Shown: one piece after another, positions 1-6,311 of the stretch
How the letters are laid out: every line of letters begins with the position of its first letter
How positions within the stretch are numbered: position 1 is the first letter of the stretch
NCBI GenBank assembly: GCA_910588155.1
Contig: CAJUPB010000016.1
Coordinates: 1 to 24,494, forward strand
Origin: an uncultured Christensenellaceae bacterium
Lineage (GTDB): Bacteria; Bacillota; Clostridia; Christensenellales; Pumilibacteraceae
Direction of reading: 5' to 3'
Length of the DNA stretch: 24,494 bases
Notes under the pieces: generated by a model
Database searches by the model: none
The model's input: only the letters and a program-made list of their open reading frames with translations
Told to the model about the DNA's origin: nothing
Position numbers and translations under genes: made by a program

Positions 1-72
1 GCTTTGATAAACTTGATAATTAAAAAGAAAGAAAAGGAGAAGATTAAAAAGCTTGTTAGGAGACCTGTATGA
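1..72 (+). CDS. 3' end of an upstream coding frame (partial)
   Basis: Frame 1 is open from the first base to a TGA at 70-72, giving 23 residues of a very basic tail rich in Lys, Glu and Ile. The stop overlaps the ATG of the next gene in an ATGA arrangement (69-72), typical of translationally coupled genes. The ribosome binding site of the next gene (AGGAG, 58-62) lies inside this tail. The product cannot be identified from so short an end. That it is coding is inferred from the overlap and the open frame. Confidence 0.4.
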   Translation, partial: ALINLIIKKKEKEKIKKLVRRPV

Positions 73-608
73 AGAATAAGGCTGTCAAAGTTTTGCCTTC
101 GCCTTTTATTGCGATAGGCTGTATTGCTATGGTATTGATGGATTGCGTAGTATTGATTGTCAGCTTTGTGGTTCCTGCTAAAACCGGCGAGGTAATACAT
201 CCTATTTTGTACATCTTCGGTCCGATATTTTGTGCAGGAGTACTGCCTATAATTACAGTAATCGGTTTATCCTATCGCGGCTATTATTCCGTAATAACTA
301 TTGACGAAAAGGGGATAAGACGCGCGCTTTTCGGAGCCTTTATGAAAGTGGAAATGACTTGGGAAGAGATAAAGTATATAAAGCGCATATGGCGAGTAGT
401 GGATAATATATTTGTATCTACCAAAGAAGAAAATAAAGCAATGACTTTCGAGCAGGCGATAAAGCGACGGGATATTATACAGATAGCCATAAGCAAAAAA
501 GTATTAAAGGCAATAAGACAATATATCGATTTACCTATAATAGGCTTACCCGAAGAACAAGTACAGTCAATAATATCCGATAAACCGAAAAAAGACAAAA
601 AAGCCTAA
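69..608 (+). CDS. small membrane protein with two N-terminal helices and a cytoplasmic domain
   Basis: This 179-residue protein is not a family I recognise with certainty. Two hydrophobic segments, about residues 12-35 and 45-70, form a helical hairpin. A soluble, Lys-rich part of about 110 residues follows and ends in a run of lysines. The stretch after the second helix (short beta-like segments, then a Trp-Glu-Glu-Ile motif) is reminiscent of bacterial PH-like domains attached to paired membrane helices, but that is only a guess. The start is supported by AGGAG at 58-62, six bases before the ATG, and by the ATGA overlap with the preceding frame. A strong terminator follows 46 bases downstream. 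Base composition is AT-rich compared with most of the window. Confidence 0.75.
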   Translation: MKNKAVKVLPSPFIAIGCIAMVLMDCVVLIVSFVVPAKTGEVIHPILYIFGPIFCAGVLPIITVIGLSYRGYYSVITIDEKGIRRALFGAFMKVEMTWEEIKYIKRIWRVVDNIFVSTKEENKAMTFEQAIKRRDIIQIAISKKVLKAIRQYIDLPIIGLPEEQVQSIISDKPKKDKKA

Positions 609-654
609 TAACTATACTTAAAAACAAGTTACATAAAAATCGAATAATTCACAG

Positions 655-688
655 CAAAAACTCTCTCCAACCTCGGAGAGAGTTTTTG
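655..688 (+). terminator. intrinsic terminator after the small membrane protein gene
   Basis: A 14-bp perfect stem (655-668 with 675-688) encloses a 6-nt loop. The stem carries A5 on the left and T5 on the right, so it can act in both directions. It closes the operon that enters from the left edge of the window. Confidence 0.85.
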
Positions 689-749
689 CATTTAACCCTC
701 ATACTTGACAAATATGCCCCATAACAAGCCCCGAAAATCAAAATGGGTA

Positions 750-778
750 TTGACATTAAATGACAAGTGTGGTATAAT
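750..778 (+). promoter_or_regulatory. consensus sigma-A promoter for the ABC transporter gene
   Basis: TTGACA at 750-755 and TATAAT at 773-778 are separated by exactly 17 bp. Transcription is predicted to start near 785, giving a leader of about 15 nt that carries the AGAGGT ribosome binding site at 787-792. Confidence 0.85.
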
Positions 779-800
779 AAATACACAGAGGTAACTGCTT

Positions 801-2978
801 ATGATACGGTTTATCGATACTTCGAAGTCTTATAAATTAAAAAGCGGGCGGAGTATAGTTGCGCTCGATGGGGTAAATCTTGATTTGGCAGACAGCGGAC
901 TGACTTTTGTTTGCGGCGAAAACGGAAGCGGAAAGACGACGCTTTTGAATTTACTGGGCGGAATGGACTCCGTTTCCGACGGAGATATAATCGTAGACGG
1001 TTACTCGTTGAAGTCTTTGACCAAATCGCAGTGCGACGGCTATCGCAATACATATATCGGATATATTTATCAGACTTACAATTTGATTGACGGATACACC
1101 GTCGGCGAAAACATAGCGATTGCATTGGAAATACGTCATAAAAAGGTCGGCCGCGAAGAAATAGACGAAGTGTTGAAAACCGTCGGGCTTGTAGATAAGC
1201 AAGGGGAAACATTTTATAATCGTGAAATAAGCGAATTGTCGGGCGGACAGTTGCAGCGTGTGGCTATCGCCCGAGCTCTCGTCAAAGGCGCCGAAATATT
1301 GTTGGCGGACGAACCAACCGGCGCATTGGATGCGTCGGCGGGTGACGAGATTTTGGAATTGCTTAAAAACCTTTCGAAAAAGATGCCCGTAATCGTCGTA
1401 TCTCATAATGCGTCGAACATAAAGCAATATGCGGACAGAATAATAACCTTGCAAGACGGAAAAGTGATTGACGATACCGCGCCGCTGAAAATCGATGCGG
1501 AATCGAATGCGGCAGTCGAAAAAACAAAGAAGTTGGAAAAGAGCGGTATTCCTTTTGCTCGCAGCGTCATATTGGCGTTTAAAGGTTTGAAGTACCATAA
1601 AATACGGTTGGCTGTTTCGGTGTTTTTGTGTATTGTTATGTGTTCCGCTTTTGTGTTTGCTTTTACAAGCCGATTTGCCGATAAAAATACTCCTCAAATA
1701 AGAGCCTGTTATAATGACGATAAGCAAATGATTCGATTGGCAAGTGTGGCTTATTTGGAATATACCGCACACGGGCAAAAAGTCAGAACCCCTTGCGGAG
1801 AAAAAGATATAGCTCAAATTAAAACAATCGAAAATTATACGGGCGGAAAAATAATGTATGAACTCTATCACGGGAATTTGCCGTTCAGATTGGAAGAAAA
1901 TTTGGCGTCTTCTTTGCCTGATGAGGAATGGGGAAACAGATATTTGAGAAAAGCTTGCTATGATTTCGAAAGCGTAGCCGAAATCGACTCCGAAACAGGT
2001 CTTTCGGATGCCTGCCTTTCTCCGGACGCCAGATTTGTCGATTCGTCGAAATGCCGTCTGCCGCAGACGTTCGATGAAATAGCCATAACCGATTTAAAGT
2101 TCGATGCTTTTAAAAAGTTGGGGTATAAGGATGCCGAAGGAAATGTGTATAAGATAAAGACGCCCGATGATTTGATAGGAAAAAAGTTGGGGGCTTTCGC
2201 AATCTGCGGAGTTTTTTCCACGGAAACCGACTTGGAGAAATTCAAAGAGGATTACGATTATTTTACGAATATAGAAGACGAAATCACATATAAAAGATTG
2301 AGCGGTATGAATATAATCAATTACGCTTTTTTGAAGAAAGGCTATATTGAAAACGAGTGGAAAAAATACTGCGAAGAAACGGGCGTTGATGACGAGTTCT
2401 CGCTTAATCAAATCAAAGCCGTTTTGGTAAAGTTAAGCGGTGATTTGCATAAAGATAAAGCTCTGCTAAAAGATTTAAAATATATCCGCAAAGGTGATAC
2501 AAACCCGAATTATACTTTTTATATGGAAATGGCGGTGGAATCGAATTATTACGGATTTGTAAAAGCCGCCGACTTTTTGTGGGAGCCGCTTTTCTTGAAA
2601 ATAGTATTGATTGCCGCAATAATTCTCGCAGTAATCTCTTTGCTGATGCTGACCGTCTTTTTCAATATAGGATTCGAGGCGAGAAAGCAGGAAATGGGCG
2701 TGCTTACGGCGCTGGGCGCAAGCGGCGGCGATATCGCCAAAATAAATCTGACGGAGAGCCTTATAATCTCGTCGTTTATTTTTGTGTTCACCTTGATTGT
2801 CTCGGCGATAATGAATGCGGTTATCAATTCGCGGATAGGCATTCCGCTGTTTGCGACAGGCGGCATTCATATTTTGGTGAGCATAGGAATTTGCTATTTG
2901 ATACCGCTTCTCGCCACTTCGTTTTTCATTCTGTGTTTGAGAAGAAAAAGCCCGAATGCCGTCATAAAACGCAAGTAA
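801..2978 (+). CDS. ABC transporter, fused ATPase and FtsX/MacB-type permease
   Basis: A 725-residue single-chain transporter. The N-terminal ATPase domain (about 1-235) has Walker A GENGSGKTT at 39-47, a Q-loop glutamine at 91, signature LSGGQ at 146-150, Walker B ILLADEP at 166-172 and the switch histidine at 202. One helix (about 268-290) leads into an extracellular region of roughly 300 residues. Three C-terminal helices (about 600-622, 654-676 and 691-713) make an FtsX-like module with the typical segment EMGVLTALGAS between the first two. This is the topology of MacB-like mechanotransmitters, which move antibiotics, peptides or lipoproteins rather than small nutrients. The substrate is unknown. 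It stands alone between its own promoter and terminator, with no partner two-component system in view. The DNA is AT-richer than the housekeeping genes to the right, which could reflect transfer. Confidence 0.93.
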   Translation: MIRFIDTSKSYKLKSGRSIVALDGVNLDLADSGLTFVCGENGSGKTTLLNLLGGMDSVSDGDIIVDGYSLKSLTKSQCDGYRNTYIGYIYQTYNLIDGYTVGENIAIALEIRHKKVGREEIDEVLKTVGLVDKQGETFYNREISELSGGQLQRVAIARALVKGAEILLADEPTGALDASAGDEILELLKNLSKKMPVIVVSHNASNIKQYADRIITLQDGKVIDDTAPLKIDAESNAAVEKTKKLEKSGIPFARSVILAFKGLKYHKIRLAVSVFLCIVMCSAFVFAFTSRFADKNTPQIRACYNDDKQMIRLASVAYLEYTAHGQKVRTPCGEKDIAQIKTIENYTGGKIMYELYHGNLPFRLEENLASSLPDEEWGNRYLRKACYDFESVAEIDSETGLSDACLSPDARFVDSSKCRLPQTFDEIAITDLKFDAFKKLGYKDAEGNVYKIKTPDDLIGKKLGAFAICGVFSTETDLEKFKEDYDYFTNIEDEITYKRLSGMNIINYAFLKKGYIENEWKKYCEETGVDDEFSLNQIKAVLVKLSGDLHKDKALLKDLKYIRKGDTNPNYTFYMEMAVESNYYGFVKAADFLWEPLFLKIVLIAAIILAVISLLMLTVFFNIGFEARKQEMGVLTALGASGGDIAKINLTESLIISSFIFVFTLIVSAIMNAVINSRIGIPLFATGGIHILVSIGICYLIPLLATSFFILCLRRKSPNAVIKRK

Positions 2979-3036
2979 AGATTCGGACTGTGCCAAAACG
3001 GTGTTTCAAGCCCGATTGTCGAAACAAGTCGAATGA

Positions 3037-3071
3037 CAAGACCGAAAAACTTTTTTCGGTCTTGATTTTTT
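3037..3071 (+). terminator. intrinsic terminator after the ABC transporter gene
   Basis: The arm 3037-3049 pairs with 3051-3064 (CAAGACCGAAAA with TTTTCGGTCTTG), followed by ATTTTTT. It lies 58 bases after the stop codon and just before the promoter of the next gene. Confidence 0.85.
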
Positions 3072-3118
3072 GCGGAGCAAAATTTTTTAAAAAGTTCGGG
3101 TTTTGTGACCGTATTGCT

Positions 3119-3147
3119 TTGACTTAATTTTGTGTGTATGGTATAAT
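3119..3147 (+). promoter_or_regulatory. near-consensus promoter giving a leaderless or nearly leaderless transcript
   Basis: TTGACT at 3119-3124, a 17-bp spacer and TATAAT at 3142-3147. The predicted transcription start, about 7 nt after the -10 box, falls near 3154, only a few bases before the ATG at 3157. The gap contains no ribosome binding site. The promoter also rules out the upstream GTG at 3130 as a start, because that codon lies within the promoter spacer. Confidence 0.8.
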
Positions 3148-3156
3148 TTTTCCCGT

Positions 3157-4257
3157 ATGGAAGAAATATGCGGAATCATATTGAACGTATCCTGCCCGAA
3201 GATAGGCAACGTCGCGGAAACCCAAATTCTCGACAAGACCTGTCACGAGTGGGTTAAAATGTCGCTCGGCGGAGCATATACCGCCACCGTGCCGTACGAC
3301 GGATTCACGCCGTTGCCGCTTGCCGTGCGCCGCTATCTCGACAGCGAAAAACCCTACACCGTGATTCTGTATTGCGACACGCCGCTGATTTCCAAAAAGA
3401 CGGTGCTGGACGCGGTGAATCAACTTAAAGACTCCAATCGCAACGTCATAAAAATGACGCGCGGATATGTCGTGCGCACTTCTTTTCTGTCGAGGGTGGA
3501 CAATATCTATTCCGAAGACACCCGCTATTTCGACGAGGAAGATTTCGTGACGGCATTCGACTACCGCCAGGTGAGTATGATAACCGATATTTTGAAAAAC
3601 AGAATAACGGCGTATCATATGGAAAACGGCGTGCAGTTCGACGACCCGTCCACTGCTTTTATAGGCAGCGACGTCGTGATTGCAAGCGGCGTCAGAATAG
3701 GCAGCAATAATACTCTGCTCGGCAAAACGGTGCTGAAAAAGGGCGTAATTTTAAAGACGGGCAACGTCATAGAGGATTGCGTGGTGGATGAAAACGCCGT
3801 CATCGATTCTTCGAGACTATACCGCAGTTATATCGGCGTTTCCACTTCGGTCGGACCGTTCGCATACGTCAGACCCAATTGCGTCATAGGTTCGAATTGC
3901 CGTATCGGCGATTTCGTGGAACTCAAAAACAGTATAATAGGCAGCAAAAGCAAGGTCGCGCATCTGTCGTATGTCGGCGATTGCGAAATGGGCGAGGACT
4001 GCAACGTCGGTTGCGGCGTGGTTTTCGTGAATTACGACGGCAAGGACAAATATAAGACGAGAGTGGGAAACAAAGTGTTCATAGGCTCGAACTCGAATTT
4101 AATCGCTCCTCTCGATATAGCCGACGGCGCGTTTATCGCGGCAGGCTCGACGCTGACGGATTCCGTGCCGAAAGATTCGCTGGCGATTGCGAGGGCGCGT
4201 CAGGTGATAAAGCCGTCGTGGCAGGGAAATAAGTATTCACCGAACAAAAAAGATTAA
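3157..4257 (+). CDS. glmU: GlmU-like glucosamine-1-phosphate acetyltransferase with a reduced uridyltransferase domain
   Basis: A 366-residue relative of GlmU, which makes UDP-GlcNAc for peptidoglycan. The C-terminal left-handed beta-helix (about 160-350) keeps the acetyltransferase signature: GPFAYVRP, the catalytic-type histidine in KVAHLSYVGD (His269), NYDG at 292-295 and a final SLAIARARQ segment. The N-terminal part is only about 150 residues. It lacks the glycine-rich LAAGxGTRM nucleotide-binding loop, although it retains a GlmU-like CDTPLIS strand. I infer acetyltransferase activity without uridyltransferase activity. The start at 3157 is chosen because the promoter -10 box lies just upstream. 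The gene sits 40 bases before prs, the same glmU-prs order as in Bacillus. UTP:GlcNAc-1-P uridylyltransfer would need another enzyme encoded elsewhere. Confidence 0.85.
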   Translation: MEEICGIILNVSCPKIGNVAETQILDKTCHEWVKMSLGGAYTATVPYDGFTPLPLAVRRYLDSEKPYTVILYCDTPLISKKTVLDAVNQLKDSNRNVIKMTRGYVVRTSFLSRVDNIYSEDTRYFDEEDFVTAFDYRQVSMITDILKNRITAYHMENGVQFDDPSTAFIGSDVVIASGVRIGSNNTLLGKTVLKKGVILKTGNVIEDCVVDENAVIDSSRLYRSYIGVSTSVGPFAYVRPNCVIGSNCRIGDFVELKNSIIGSKSKVAHLSYVGDCEMGEDCNVGCGVVFVNYDGKDKYKTRVGNKVFIGSNSNLIAPLDIADGAFIAAGSTLTDSVPKDSLAIARARQVIKPSWQGNKYSPNKKD

Positions 4258-4297
4258 GCAAATACACTTAAAGAGTTACATTCAGGAGGCTTTGAGA

Positions 4298-5263
4298 ATG
4301 ATAGTACACGGTAGCAAAATCAAGATATTTGCGGGCAACAGCAACATACCTCTGGCAAAAGCGATTGCCGAAAAGCTCAAAACGGAATTGGGCGATGCCG
4401 AAGTCGGTCGGTTTTCCGACGGCGAATGCAGCGTACATATCGGAGAAACGGTCAGAGGCTGCGACGTATTTGTCATTCAGTCGACGTCCTATCCCGTGAA
4501 CGACAATCTTATGGAAATGCTGGTTATGATAGACGCTCTGCGCAGAGCCAGCGCGGGCAGAATAACCGCCGTCATTCCGTACTTCGGCTATGCGAGACAG
4601 GACAGAAAAGCTCGCGCCAGAGACCCCATCACCGCCAAACTCGTCGCCGATTTGATTACGGGCGCAGGCGCGGACAGAGTGCTTACGATGGACTTGCACG
4701 CGCCGCAGATTCAAGGCTTCTTCGATATCCCCGTAGACCATTTGCTCGGCATACCCGTGCTCTGCAAGGCGCTTATGAAACAGGAATTTATGAAAGAGAA
4801 TATGGACGATTTGATTGTCGTGTCGCCCGACGTCGGTTCGGTGGGCAGAGCACGTCAGATGGCGCAAAAGCTGAATTCCACGCTGGCAATCGTCGATAAA
4901 CGCCGCCCCAGAGCCAACGTTATGGAAGTTATGAACATCGTCGGCGACGTCAAAGGCAAGGTCTGCCTGCTCGTGGACGATATGATAGACACCGCAGGCA
5001 CGATAACGCAGGGTGCAAAGGCGCTTATAGAAGTCGGCGGCGCAACCAAAGTTTACGCTTGCTGTACCCACGCCGTGCTGTCGGGACCGGCTATGGAACG
5101 CTTAAACAACTCCGTAATAGAAAAAGTTTTCGTTCTCGATACGATAGAACAGCCGCAGGAACATAAGAGTTCCAAAATAAAAGAAGTGACCGTCGCTCCG
5201 ATATTCGCCGAAGCGATTGAGAGTATATTTGCGGATTTGCCGGTTAGTAAACTCTACGACTGA
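4298..5263 (+). CDS. prs: ribose-phosphate pyrophosphokinase (PRPP synthetase)
   Basis: A 321-residue cytoplasmic enzyme that makes PRPP from ribose 5-phosphate and ATP, feeding purine, pyrimidine, His and Trp synthesis and the pur genes at the far end of this window. Visible motifs are FAGNSN near the N-terminus, YFGYARQDRKARARDPI (95-111), the metal/ATP segment MDLHAPQIQGFFDIPVDHL (131-149) and the PRPP-binding loop VDDMIDTAGT (226-235). Length is normal. The ATG at 4298 is preferred over an in-frame TTG at 4292 because AGGAGG at 4284-4289 is 8 nt from the ATG but only 2 nt from the TTG. The TGA stop is the first three bases of a repeat element. Confidence 0.97.
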   Translation: MIVHGSKIKIFAGNSNIPLAKAIAEKLKTELGDAEVGRFSDGECSVHIGETVRGCDVFVIQSTSYPVNDNLMEMLVMIDALRRASAGRITAVIPYFGYARQDRKARARDPITAKLVADLITGAGADRVLTMDLHAPQIQGFFDIPVDHLLGIPVLCKALMKQEFMKENMDDLIVVSPDVGSVGRARQMAQKLNSTLAIVDKRRPRANVMEVMNIVGDVKGKVCLLVDDMIDTAGTITQGAKALIEVGGATKVYACCTHAVLSGPAMERLNNSVIEKVFVLDTIEQPQEHKSSKIKEVTVAPIFAEAIESIFADLPVSKLYD

Positions 5264-5381
5264 CGGGTTATAAGCGTCGCATTGCTTCGTCAGGCTTACG
5301 TTTTTGCTTCGGTTGCGTACGGGGGTGTACGCGCCCTCGCAAAATCTTGTTTGCCTTGCATTTCGCGCGACTGTGCCGTCA
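5261..5381 (+). repeat. interspersed hairpin repeat, copy A
   Basis: The element starts at the prs stop codon: its first bases TGA are that stop. Outer arms are TGACGG and CCGTCA, middle arms TTTTGC and GCAAAA, and the inner hairpin is GCGTAC-gggggt-GTACGC. The left 22 bases (from 5260) are identical to the stub at the end of prfA. It has the same orientation as all other copies. Confidence 0.85.
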
Positions 5382-5404
5382 GCACTATATTGATACGATA
5401 AATA

Positions 5405-5439
5405 AAAACACGAGTCGCGCAAACGACCCGTGTTTTTTT
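5405..5439 (+). terminator. bidirectional intrinsic terminator between prs and spoIIID
   Basis: The stem 5405-5417 with 5424-5436 has one internal mismatch, a CGCAAA loop and T7 at 5433-5439. The left flank A5 becomes T5 on the other strand, so it can end both prs from the left and spoIIID from the right. Confidence 0.85.
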
Positions 5440-5481
5440 GCGGATAACGGGGGAGGAAACCCGCTCTCCGCATTACGAAAA

Positions 5482-5733
5482 TTACTTGTTTTTTTTGTAT
5501 TTTTCTCTTGTAGCCATACCGCCGCGCAGATGACGTTCGTTCAAATTGATTTGCAGCACTTCGCCGACTTTTTCGCAAACGGCGGGGTCGATGTTTTTCA
5601 ATCGTTGCGTCACGTCTTTGTGGACGGTGCTTTTGCTGACGTCAAAAGCTTTTGCCGCGTCGCGCACGGTACAGCGGTGCTCGACAATATGCCGCGCTAT
5701 ATCCAAAGCGCGCTGCCGAATATAATCTTTCAT
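5482..5733 (-). CDS. spoIIID: stage III sporulation transcriptional regulator SpoIIID
   Basis: An 83-residue DNA-binding protein closely resembling SpoIIID, the mother-cell regulator that acts with sigma-E and primes sigma-K expression in endospore formers. Recognisable segments are the N-terminal MKDYIRQRALDIARHIVE, the helix-turn-helix around VRDAAKAFDVSKSTVHKDVT (about 23-42), and the C-terminal basic tail HLRGGMATREKYKK. The length matches the family. The start is supported by GAGGT (complement of 5741-5745), 7 nt before the ATG. It is monocistronic, ended by the shared terminator at 5405-5439. It implies that this lineage sporulates or descends from spore formers. Confidence 0.95.
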   Translation of the reverse strand: MKDYIRQRALDIARHIVEHRCTVRDAAKAFDVSKSTVHKDVTQRLKNIDPAVCEKVGEVLQINLNERHLRGGMATREKYKKNK

Positions 5734-5763
5734 TTAGGCTACCTCACGAGTTTGATATGTTTA

Positions 5764-5792
5764 TAAATATGTCTTAAAATGTCGATTTATGC
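5764..5792 (-). promoter_or_regulatory. possible sigma-E-type promoter of spoIIID
   Basis: Read on the minus strand, GCATAAA (5792-5786) and CATATTTA (5771-5764) are 14 bp apart, compatible with a sigma-E -35/-10 pair (ATA core and CATA core). No sigma-A promoter with proper spacing is visible. Matches are partial, so this is tentative. The -35 box abuts repeat copy B. Confidence 0.35.
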
Positions 5793-5796
5793 CCCC

Positions 5797-5918
5797 TGAC
5801 GGCACATAAACTTCGCATTTCTGCGTCAAGCGTCGCATTTGCTCGGGTCACGTACGGGGGTGTACGCTCCCCGTCACAAATGCTTGCTTTCCTTGAACTG
5901 CTCGTTTCTGTGCCGTCA
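5797..5918 (+). repeat. interspersed hairpin repeat, copy B (first of a tandem triplet)
   Basis: 122 bp. Outer arms TGACGGCACATAAAC and GTTTCTGTGCCGTCA pair with one mismatch. Middle arms GCATTTG (5835-5841) and CAAATGC (5877-5883) are perfect. The inner hairpin is CGTAC (5851-5855) with GTACG (5862-5866). Confidence 0.88.
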
Positions 5919-5921
5919 GTC

Positions 5922-6043
5922 TGACAGGTTATAAACTTCGCAATACTGCGTTGCACTTGCGTTTTTGCTTCGGTTGCGTACGTCAGTGTACGCGCCCTCG
6001 CAAAATCCGCGTGCGCCTTGTCTTGCTCGTTTCTGTGCCGTCG
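5922..6043 (+). repeat. interspersed hairpin repeat, copy C (second of the triplet)
   Basis: 122 bp, separated from copy B by GTC. Middle arms TTTTGC and GCAAAA extend outward through GCG/CGC and CAC/GTG. The inner hairpin is GCGTAC-gtcagt-GTACGC. The outer arms are less well matched (left TGACAGGTTATAAAC, right GTTTCTGTGCCGTCG), and the right arm resembles that of copy B. Confidence 0.85.
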
Positions 6044-6046
6044 GTC

Positions 6047-6167
6047 TGACGGGTTATGAACTTCGCATTTCTGCGTCAAACATCGTTTCCTTTCGGGTCA
6101 CGTACGCAAAGTACGCTCCCCATCAAGGAAACTTGTTTTCCTTGAACTGCTCGCTTCTAACCCGTCA
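6047..6167 (+). repeat. interspersed hairpin repeat, copy D (third of the triplet)
   Basis: 121 bp, again after a GTC spacer. Outer arms are TGACGGGTTATGAAC and GCTTCTAACCCGTCA. Middle arms GTTTCCTT (6085-6092) and AAGGAAAC (6125-6132) are perfect and unlike those of B or C. The inner hairpin is CGTAC (6101-6105) with GTACG (6111-6115). Confidence 0.88.
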
Positions 6168-6186
6168 GTCCTACATCTTAATGAGT

Positions 6187-6240
6187 TGACAATCGGACGC
6201 GCAATTGTCTCGTCGGGCTTGCGTCTTTGTTTGCCGCATA
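6187..6240 (+). repeat. decayed repeat fragment upstream of tilS
   Basis: GACAAT and ATTGTC (6188-6193 and 6204-6209) form a short inverted repeat. TCGTCGGGCTTGCGTCTTTG that follows resembles the segment TCGTCAGGCTTGCGTTTTTG of intact copies. The remainder of the 578-base gap between spoIIID and tilS holds copies B-D, the candidate spoIIID promoter and the tilS promoter, and no convincing gene. Confidence 0.45.
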
Positions 6241-6274
6241 TAATACTCGGGCGGAGGCGCAACGTTGCCCGCAC

Positions 6275-6303
6275 TTGACACCGCAGAAAAAAAATGCTAC
6301 AAT
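6275..6303 (+). promoter_or_regulatory. near-consensus promoter of the tilS operon, leaderless geometry
   Basis: TTGACA at 6275-6280, 17 bp, TACAAT at 6298-6303. The predicted start near 6310 is only about two bases before the tilS ATG at 6312, and no ribosome binding site precedes that ATG. Confidence 0.8.
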
Positions 6304-6311
6304 AAAACGGT

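Noticed and set aside
3130..3156. GTG at 3130 as start of the GlmU-like gene
   Set aside because: It lies between the -35 and -10 boxes of a near-consensus promoter, so it is upstream of the transcript.
5347..5766. 139-codon plus-strand frame over spoIIID
   Set aside because: It is antisense to a confidently identified spoIIID and runs through a repeat and a terminator.
5797..6167. CRISPR array
   Set aside because: Units are 122 bp with diverged interiors and 3-bp spacers; there is no short constant repeat with unique spacers and no cas gene.
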